Assembly: GCA_965658965.1 (NCBI GenBank)
Contig: CBFHVV010000067.1
Coordinates: forward strand, 1 to 16,219
Direction of reading: 5' to 3'
Length of the DNA stretch: 16,219 nucleotides
From: Croceimicrobium sp965658965
GTDB taxonomy: Bacteria; Bacteroidota; Bacteroidia; Flavobacteriales; Schleiferiaceae
The notes under the pieces are model-generated. The model did not search any database. It had not been told where the DNA came from and saw nothing but the letters and a program-made list of their open reading frames with translations. The position numbers and the translations under genes were made by a program. Positions 7,089 through 13,291 of the stretch are shown in pieces (the first letter of the stretch is position 1; every line of letters begins with the position of its first letter).

Positions 7089-10000
7089 TTATCGTTGAAG
7101 ATGTAAAAAGCCCTTGGCCTCATTAATATTTCCGCAAATATCTTGATAATTGAAGAGATAAAAGTAAACCCCGTTAGCCATTTCTCGATTATTAAAATTT
7201 CCGTCCCATCGATCAGTCAGCCCATTTCCATTAAAGAGCAGGATTCCGTTTCTATCGCGAATTTCTAGGCTCGATTGAGCAACAAACTCTGAGGCACCTT
7301 CATTTTCTAAAATGCCATAAAAATCGTTATTGCCGTCATTATTAGGCGTAAAAACATTGGGAAGCTCGATGTTAAAACCTTCATCATAAATGTAAAAGCT
7401 CTCTTCTCGTAGCACCTCATTATTGCAAATCGTATCTAAGGCTACCAAACGCAAGGTATAATTTCCGCCTTGGCTTAAATTAAGACCAATACTATCACCT
7501 ACTTCATTTAAAAGTTGATCATTTAAATACCAGCTAAAACGATGAAAACCACTTTGATTTAATTTAAAGGTCTGCGGGTAGTCTAAGTTACAAGCTTGAT
7601 AGTCACTGAGCACCTCAACAAACAATAATCGATCATCTATACTAATGTTCTGTTTCAGGGTGTCGCTGCCTCCACAAATAGGGTCGAGGGCAATCATTTG
7701 CACTTGATAATTTCCAGGCGCATAAGTGTGGATGGGACTTGCACTGAGAGCACTATCACCATCGCCAAATAGCCATCGATACTCTGCTGCTCCGCGCGAT
7801 TGGTTAATAAAGGACACCGAACCATTCTGATCACAGCTGTCATAATCAAAAGCAAAGTCGGCTTGTACCTCTCTGCCAAAAGAAAAGAGGTCTATAAAGG
7901 CACTATCAACTAAAAAGCAATTAGTGTCTAAGGCATAAAAAGTGTAACGATTGCTACCACTATCGGTAATACTGAATATCTGATTTGCTAGAGTGTCCAT
8001 TCTTCCATTGGGACCTTTCACTAATACCCAGTCCGCATTAAAGCTGTTATTTTCAAACTGCACCTCTCCCGGAAAACAAACTGTATCGGAGTATCCTTTT
8101 GCAATTTCAACTGCGGCGGCAATAGAATCAGCTTCCATATCGAAACGAAAGATGGCCATATTGCAATTATTGCTGAATTTTTTCGGTGCAAAAGCATTAA
8201 TCGTAGTTGGAAATCCGCTACTATCATTACCACAAGAACAGACTGCTTGGTAAATGGAGCCATCTTTGCGAAAGCGACTACTACCACCATCCACATGATC
8301 GGGGCCAGAACCATATTGGCCAAAATAAGTGGCATATTCTAATCGCTTCCAACTGGCATCAAGTCGCAGGAAATAGAAATCCCCAAAATCAGTAGAATCC
8401 CGCCAAGCATCTGCTGTTACCGGTAAATTTCGTGGAATTGTCATATTGCCTCTGCGTGAACTATAACCAGCTCCCCAGCCCGATAAAAAGACGTCTCCAC
8501 ATTCACTTACCATTAAAGCGGTGGGCGAAATATTGGTAGCTAATGTAGTGCCTACCCCAAAGGTGGTGGATAATTTTAATTTTAAATCTGGCCCAAATTG
8601 TTGCAGAAACTGGGCACTACCCGGTTGCCCCCACAAGCTATCCCCTACTTGCGGCCACAAACCGCGTGTTTGCCCGAAAATGGTAATATTCTCTTTCTCA
8701 TCTACATCTAAAAAGTACGATACGTCATGCTCGGGCGTACCGGTAAAGCTGAAGTTCAAAACGGAACCATTATTCAAATCTAGCTCGGCAATAAAACCGT
8801 CTACTTTACCATTAAGAGTGTCTTGATAAACTCCGGCACTTGGATAAGATAAATTAGTACTCTCGGTGCCACCAGTTACATAAAGACGGTTAGCCTTACT
8901 AATGCGCAGGGAAAAAACGCCATCATTACTATTGCCACCGATAATCTTATTCCAATTGAGCTGACTAAGGTCGCTATTAAAGGAAAAGACCAATCCATCT
9001 TGCAAACCTTGATAGCTACTGTTGGCCGCACCAAGGGGAATATTGGGTGAAAAGGTATAAGAAGTACCTAAAATATTGCCCAAAGAGTCGATGCTCAAAT
9101 CACCTCGAGTAGCGTCGCCGTAGTTAAACTCCAAACGATCATTTACCCCATCTACGGCAGTATCGCCCAAATAGGTAGAACCCTTTAGGGCACCACCCGT
9201 ACTATCTAAAACACTGATAAATATATCACTAGAAAAAGGAAAGTTTAGCGAACCACCAATACTTAAAGCGCTGGAGCTTCCTACCGCAAAGGATGTATCA
9301 AAAGCATCATTGGTAACAGGAAAGTCTCTCGACCCCGTAACACCTAAAACAACTAGTGATTTATCGGGCCCTTCGAGCAGACTAAAGGGAACATCATTTT
9401 GAGAACCACCTAAAAAGGTCGCGTAAATTTGTTGACTGCCGTCTGGGCTATATTTAGCAATTACGCCATCCACCACACCGCCACTCGAAGAATCTTGAAA
9501 AGCCCCCAAGGTGGTAGGGAATCCGCGTGCGATAGCTCCATATATATAATTTATTCCTGCATTATAGCCGCCACCATCTTCTCCAAAAGTGGCAGTAAAA
9601 CCAAAATTATCATCGGTGCTAGCACTGTAGGTACTAAAGACTAAAGTAGGGTCAATTATCAGTTCTTTCTGCGAATCGTAGTCCCCAATACGATAACTAA
9701 ATTCCTGCCCATCTTGCTGAAAAGCCACTTCCACTGAGGCTTCTCCCTGAAAGGCTAAAGGAGCTGTATAAACCACGTTTTTTACCGAAGTAAGTAAGGC
9801 CAAATCAGCGCCAGCCAAGCCATAGCGATCAGCACCTTTAAACTGCCAGCGAATATCCCTAGGATCGGCACCGGGCTTGAGAATAAAATCGAATTTATAA
9901 ACCCCTTCATTACTTAAATAATAGCGTAAATCGATATTCGTGTAAATATCATGGTAAATCACTTCTTGATACTGCACCAAGCCAGCCCGCCATGAGTCAG

Positions 10001-10343
10001 GGTTTTTACCTTTTAAAAAATTAAGATAGGGGGCATTATTCAGTTTTAGCACGGTAACTTCTGCATTCGGGTTTGCGCCTAGCCACTGCATGCTATAAAC
10101 ATGGCCTTGTCTTATCTCGCCAGGTTTATGCTGATGATGAATTTCTGCGTCCACATGCAGAGGCTCCATTAGCTGCACTCGCACCTCTTGCGCTGTGAAG
10201 AACAGAAAGTCGCCACCATTGCGCAATAAATAGTCAAAATCCCCATCCCACTGGCCTGCATTTTTAACAAAGCCAAGCTGCTGTGCACTCACGGTAGATG
10301 CGCAGAATAGAAAAAATACAATAAGTAATTTAGCTCTCTTCAA
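7089..10343 (-). CDS. large secreted T9SS protein with beta-propeller repeats, PKD domain and CHU_C sorting domain
   Basis: This 1084-residue exported protein begins with a signal peptide (KRAK, hydrophobic core, cleavage after VSA at residue 20). The next region starts FVKNAGQW, the opening motif of the N-terminal domain common in Bacteroidota propeller proteins (about 25-230). Degenerate SBBP-type beta-propeller repeats follow (about 240-760), with phrases such as GFPTTLGAFQ, YATFLGGSQND and SRDFPVTNDAFD. A PKD domain lies at about 827-905 (WLFGDGDS, HTYAPGNYQVQ), then a second Ig/PKD-like segment (about 906-988). From about 992 the C-terminal domain has PNVFTPNNDGNNDF, the hallmark of the gliding-motility-associated type B sorting domain that sends proteins through the type IX secretion system. 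It is likely attached to the cell surface or released, and adhesion is plausible but unproven. The start is TTG at 10341-10343: no in-frame ATG lies between the upstream TGA stop and the signal peptide, and the next ATG would remove the signal. Confidence 0.9.
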   Translation of the reverse strand: MKRAKLLIVFFLFCASTVSAQQLGFVKNAGQWDGDFDYLLRNGGDFLFFTAQEVRVQLMEPLHVDAEIHHQHKPGEIRQGHVYSMQWLGANPNAEVTVLKLNNAPYLNFLKGKNPDSWRAGLVQYQEVIYHDIYTNIDLRYYLSNEGVYKFDFILKPGADPRDIRWQFKGADRYGLAGADLALLTSVKNVVYTAPLAFQGEASVEVAFQQDGQEFSYRIGDYDSQKELIIDPTLVFSTYSASTDDNFGFTATFGEDGGGYNAGINYIYGAIARGFPTTLGAFQDSSSGGVVDGVIAKYSPDGSQQIYATFLGGSQNDVPFSLLEGPDKSLVVLGVTGSRDFPVTNDAFDTSFAVGSSSALSIGGSLNFPFSSDIFISVLDSTGGALKGSTYLGDTAVDGVNDRLEFNYGDATRGDLSIDSLGNILGTSYTFSPNIPLGAANSSYQGLQDGLVFSFNSDLSQLNWNKIIGGNSNDGVFSLRISKANRLYVTGGTESTNLSYPSAGVYQDTLNGKVDGFIAELDLNNGSVLNFSFTGTPEHDVSYFLDVDEKENITIFGQTRGLWPQVGDSLWGQPGSAQFLQQFGPDLKLKLSTTFGVGTTLATNISPTALMVSECGDVFLSGWGAGYSSRRGNMTIPRNLPVTADAWRDSTDFGDFYFLRLDASWKRLEYATYFGQYGSGPDHVDGGSSRFRKDGSIYQAVCSCGNDSSGFPTTINAFAPKKFSNNCNMAIFRFDMEADSIAAAVEIAKGYSDTVCFPGEVQFENNSFNADWVLVKGPNGRMDTLANQIFSITDSGSNRYTFYALDTNCFLVDSAFIDLFSFGREVQADFAFDYDSCDQNGSVSFINQSRGAAEYRWLFGDGDSALSASPIHTYAPGNYQVQMIALDPICGGSDTLKQNISIDDRLLFVEVLSDYQACNLDYPQTFKLNQSGFHRFSWYLNDQLLNEVGDSIGLNLSQGGNYTLRLVALDTICNNEVLREESFYIYDEGFNIELPNVFTPNNDGNNDFYGILENEGASEFVAQSSLEIRDRNGILLFNGNGLTDRWDGNFNNREMANGVYFYLFNYQDICGNINEAKGFLHLQR

Positions 10344-10362
10344 GATTAGGAAATCGATGATC

Positions 10363-10393
10363 CCAATGTAAGGCCCTCAAATGAGAATTCAAA
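10363..10393 (-). promoter_or_regulatory. putative Bacteroidota promoter of the T9SS protein gene
   Basis: On the minus strand TTTG (10393-10390) is followed after exactly 19 bases by TACATTGG (10370-10363), one mismatch from TAnnTTTG. This fits the -33/-7 layout of the Bacteroidota housekeeping sigma factor. The box ends 19 bases before the TTG start codon, giving a short leader. It supports both that start and separate transcription from prfB. Confidence 0.55.
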
Positions 10394-10482
10394 CCGCCAA
10401 TAAGACTAAGCGCTAGAATTGCCTCGGGAGCTAATTTTAAGGAATTAAAAATTAGGTCTACCGAACTTTAAAATACTAAGAA

Positions 10483-10511
10483 ATGGTAATTTGGAAGGGT
10501 AAATTAACCAT
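10483..10511 (-). terminator. possible weak terminator hairpin over the prfB stop
   Basis: ATGGT-AATTT and AAATTAACCAT pair as a 10-bp stem with one bulged base around an eight-base loop. The stem contains the prfB stop codon and is followed on the minus strand by a T-rich run (TTTCTTAGTATTTT). The stem is AT-rich, so its strength is doubtful. Confidence 0.3.
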
Positions 10512-11610
10512 CCTGCAAATCTTGGCTTTGACCAGTACTCATTAAATACGACTTAATGAAAGCATCTAAATCGCCATCTAAAACTTGGTCTACATTAGAC
10601 GTTTCGTGACTCGTGCGCACATCTTTAATTAGCTTATAAGGGTGCAATACATAATTACGAATTTGGCTTCCCCATTCAATCTTCTTCTTTCCAGCTTCAA
10701 TTTCGGCCCTTGCTTGGTTTTTAGCTTCAATCTCAATTTCATAAAGCTGTGACTTTAATAATTGCAGAGCTTTGTCTTTATTTTGAAGTTGCGAGCGGCT
10801 CTCGGTGTTTTCAATGACTATTCCAGATGGAGCATGACGCAAGCGCACGCCCGTTTCCACTTTGTTCACATTTTGTCCGCCCGCGCCGCCAGAACGGAAA
10901 GTATCCCATTCAATATCCGCAGGACTAATCTCAACCTCTATTGAGTCATCTACCAGTGGGTAAACATAAACCGAAGCAAAAGAAGTGTGCCTTTTAGCAT
11001 TACTATCGAAGGGAGATATTCGCACCAAGCGGTGCACGCCATTTTCCCCTTTTAGGTAACCAAAGGCATAGTCGCCCTCAATTTCTAGGGTTACGGTTTT
11101 CACCCCGGCAACGTCGCCCTCTTGATAGTTAAGCTCGCTTACCTTATAACCCTGTCTTTCAGCATATCTTAAATACATGCGCATCAGCATGCTAGCCCAA
11201 TCGCAGCTTTCAGTTCCACCGGCGCCAGCGGTAATTTGTAGCACAGCACTAAGCTGATCTTCCTCACCAGACAGCATATTGCGAAATTCCAAAGACTCTA
11301 AAGTGTTTATCGCTTTCGCTTGCATTTTATCCATCTCCTCTTCGCTAATCTCGTCTATTTCGTAAAACTCTAATCCGAGATTTAGCTCATCCACCGACTC
11401 TTTTAATTCTTGAAAGGATTCGACCCAAAACTTCAGCCCGCGGATTTTCTTCATTACTTGCTGTGCCGTTTTTTGATCTTCCCAAAATTCCGCTACCGCA
11501 GTTTTCTCCTCTTCATTTATAATTTGAATTTTCTTCTGCTCAATTTGTAGATAATCTTTTAAAGATTCTACTCTCTGCAAAAGGTCCTGAACTTGCTCCT
11601 TGGTTACCAT
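10504..11610 (-). CDS. prfB: peptide chain release factor 2
   Basis: RF2 recognises the stop codons UGA and UAA on the ribosome and triggers peptide release. The protein has 368 residues against 365 in E. coli. Decisive motifs are SPF at 199-201, the codon-reading tripeptide that separates RF2 from RF1 (which has PxT), and GGQ at 244-246, whose glutamine is methylated in known RF2 and acts in the peptidyl transferase centre. The N-terminal coiled-coil domain (about 1-110) and the ITAGAGGTESCDWASML segment (126-142) are as expected. The frame is continuous from the ATG at 11610. The codons at 20-22, where E. coli prfB has its CUU-UGA recoding site, read TAT CTA CAA, so no programmed +1 frameshift is needed. 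It is transcribed divergently from lpdA. Confidence 0.97.
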   Translation of the reverse strand: MVTKEQVQDLLQRVESLKDYLQIEQKKIQIINEEEKTAVAEFWEDQKTAQQVMKKIRGLKFWVESFQELKESVDELNLGLEFYEIDEISEEEMDKMQAKAINTLESLEFRNMLSGEEDQLSAVLQITAGAGGTESCDWASMLMRMYLRYAERQGYKVSELNYQEGDVAGVKTVTLEIEGDYAFGYLKGENGVHRLVRISPFDSNAKRHTSFASVYVYPLVDDSIEVEISPADIEWDTFRSGGAGGQNVNKVETGVRLRHAPSGIVIENTESRSQLQNKDKALQLLKSQLYEIEIEAKNQARAEIEAGKKKIEWGSQIRNYVLHPYKLIKDVRTSHETSNVDQVLDGDLDAFIKSYLMSTGQSQDLQDG

Positions 11611-11614
11611 ACTG

Positions 11615-11645
11615 CGAAGGTAGAAATACCTTGCTTATGCCTAAA
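11615..11645 (-). promoter_or_regulatory. putative prfB promoter, nearly leaderless
   Basis: On the minus strand TTTA (11645-11642), a 19-base spacer and TACCTTCG (11622-11615) fit the Bacteroidota -33/-7 layout with one mismatch in each box. Only four bases (CAGT) separate the -7 box from the prfB ATG, so transcription would begin at or within a few bases of the start codon. Confidence 0.45.
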
Positions 11646-11757
11646 ACTTCCCGCCCAATTAATTATGAGCAAAGCTCGCTTAAGATCTACCTATTAGAGC
11701 GGACTGATATGCTCATCAGAAAATGCGCTTTTAAGCAGCTACTCATTGGCAATTGTT

Positions 11758-11765
11758 TAATTTTG
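11758..11765 (+). promoter_or_regulatory. putative lpdA -7 box
   Basis: TAATTTTG is an exact TAnnTTTG match ending 32 bases before the lpdA ATG. No clear TTTG stands about 19 bases upstream, so the -33 element is weak or differently spaced. Confidence 0.4.
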
Positions 11766-11797
11766 TTGGATTATAAAAAAAATCATCATTCTCAATA

Positions 11798-13198
11798 ATG
11801 GATAAATTTGACGTAGCAATCATAGGATCAGGTCCCGGTGGATATGTGGCAGCAATTAGATGTGCCCAACTTGGCATGAAAACAGCCCTAATAGAGAAAT
11901 ACAGCACCTTGGGGGGCACTTGTTTAAATGTGGGATGCATTCCGTCTAAAGCCCTTTTAGATAGTAGCGAACATTTCCATAATGCTTTACATTCTTTCCA
12001 AGACCATGGCATTGACATTGATACGCCTAAAGTAAACTTGAAACAGATGATTAGCCGCAAAGACGCGGTGGTAAGTCAAACAACTGATGGTATACAGTTT
12101 TTGATGAAGAAAAATAAAATTACTGTATTCGAAGGCTTCGGTTCCTTTGTGGACGAGCATACGATATCTATTAAAAAGGATAAAGAAGACACCAAAATTT
12201 CCGCCGATAAAGTCATCATTGCCACCGGAAGTAAGCCTACCGAGCTACCCTTTGCTAAATTTGATAAAGAGCGAATTATTAGCAGTACCGAGGCATTAGC
12301 TTTAAAAGAAGTTCCGGCAAAAATGGTGGTAATTGGTGCCGGAGTAATTGGCTTAGAGCTTGGTAGCGTTTATGCTCGCTTAGGCTCTGAAGTAACAGTT
12401 GTTGAGTACCTTGACAAGGCAATTCCTGGTTATGATAGCGCCATGAGTAAAGAGATTACCAAGTCTTTGAAAAAGTTAGGCATTAAGTTCAACTTTAGTC
12501 ATAAAGTAAATGATGTCAGTAGCGATGGTAAAAAAGTAACCATTACGGCTACCGATAAAAAAGACAAAGAAGTAAAGTTTGAAGGTGACTACTGCTTAGT
12601 TGCCGTGGGTAGAAGTGCTTATACTCAAAACCTAGGCCTAGAAAATGTCGGCATTGAAACCGATGAACGCGGCAAGGTAAAGGTGAACGAAAAGCTACAA
12701 ACCAGCAAAGAGCATATTTATGCGATTGGTGATGTGATTAAAGGAGCAATGTTAGCGCATAAAGCCGAGGAAGAAGGCGTTTTTGTAGCGGAAACCATGG
12801 CTGGGCAAAAACCCCATATCGATTACAATCTTATTCCCGGGGTGGTATATACTTGGCCAGAAGTGGCCAGTGTAGGTCAAACCGAAGAGCAAATAAAAGA
12901 AGCTGGAATTGAGTATAAGGTGGGTTCTTTCCCCTTTAGAGCCTTAGGCCGTGCGCGTGCCAGTGGCGATACAGATGGCTTAGTAAAGATTATTTCTCGC
13001 AAAGATACCGATGAGATTTTAGGCTTTCACATGATTGGACCAAGAGCAGCAGATCTTATAGCGGAAGGCGTAGTGGCCATGGAGTACCGCGCTTCTGCAG
13101 AAGACATAGCAAGAATGAGCCATGCTCACCCAACTTTTGCGGAGGCCATAAAAGAGGCTGCTTTAGCCGCCACTGAAAATCGCGCTTTACACGTATAA
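11798..13198 (+). CDS. lpdA: dihydrolipoyl dehydrogenase (E3 subunit)
   Basis: FAD-dependent disulfide oxidoreductase that reoxidises dihydrolipoyl groups of the pyruvate and 2-oxoglutarate dehydrogenase complexes or the glycine cleavage system, passing electrons to NAD+. The 466-residue length is typical. The FAD-binding GSGPGGYVAA is at 10-19 and the redox disulfide lies in GGTCLNVGCIPSK (C42 and C47). The NAD-binding GAGVIGLELGSVYARLGSEV is in the middle, followed by the second FAD motif AIGDV. The catalytic HAHPTFAE gives His444 and Glu449. The enzyme is cytoplasmic. It stands alone between divergent prfB and a terminator, with no E1 or E2 gene in view, as expected for an E3 shared by several complexes. 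The ATG at 11798 yields the standard N-terminus. Confidence 0.97.
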   Translation: MDKFDVAIIGSGPGGYVAAIRCAQLGMKTALIEKYSTLGGTCLNVGCIPSKALLDSSEHFHNALHSFQDHGIDIDTPKVNLKQMISRKDAVVSQTTDGIQFLMKKNKITVFEGFGSFVDEHTISIKKDKEDTKISADKVIIATGSKPTELPFAKFDKERIISSTEALALKEVPAKMVVIGAGVIGLELGSVYARLGSEVTVVEYLDKAIPGYDSAMSKEITKSLKKLGIKFNFSHKVNDVSSDGKKVTITATDKKDKEVKFEGDYCLVAVGRSAYTQNLGLENVGIETDERGKVKVNEKLQTSKEHIYAIGDVIKGAMLAHKAEEEGVFVAETMAGQKPHIDYNLIPGVVYTWPEVASVGQTEEQIKEAGIEYKVGSFPFRALGRARASGDTDGLVKIISRKDTDEILGFHMIGPRAADLIAEGVVAMEYRASAEDIARMSHAHPTFAEAIKEAALAATENRALHV

Positions 13199-13202
13199 AC
13201 CC

Positions 13203-13237
13203 AATTAAAGGCGAGGCTAAAGACCTCGCCTTTAATT
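13203..13237 (+). terminator. intrinsic terminator of lpdA
   Basis: A perfect 14-bp inverted repeat, AATTAAAGGCGAGG and CCTCGCCTTTAATT, surrounds a seven-base loop (CTAAAGA). The inner part is GC-rich and the 3' arm ends TTTAATT. It begins four bases after the lpdA stop. The A-rich 5' arm means it could also act on the opposite strand. Confidence 0.85.
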
Positions 13238-13291
13238 CATTCGAGAGCAAAAAAAAGATTTATTGTAGATTAGACTAGAATTATTCTCTGA

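Noticed and set aside
8021..8826. Several 80-100-codon frames on both strands inside the T9SS protein gene
   Set aside because: They are out-of-frame shadows of one long continuous coding region with clear domains.
6744..10343. An arsenic-resistance or surface-modification island
   Set aside because: Only one ArsC homologue is present and no mobility genes, repeats or composition shift mark an island.
11611..11797. Small RNA or riboswitch in the prfB-lpdA intergenic region
   Set aside because: I saw only very short hairpins and promoter-like boxes; no known riboswitch or sRNA pattern stands out.
11743..12060. Minus-strand frame over the lpdA start
   Set aside because: It is antisense to the FAD-binding and redox-disulfide region of lpdA and shows no family signature.
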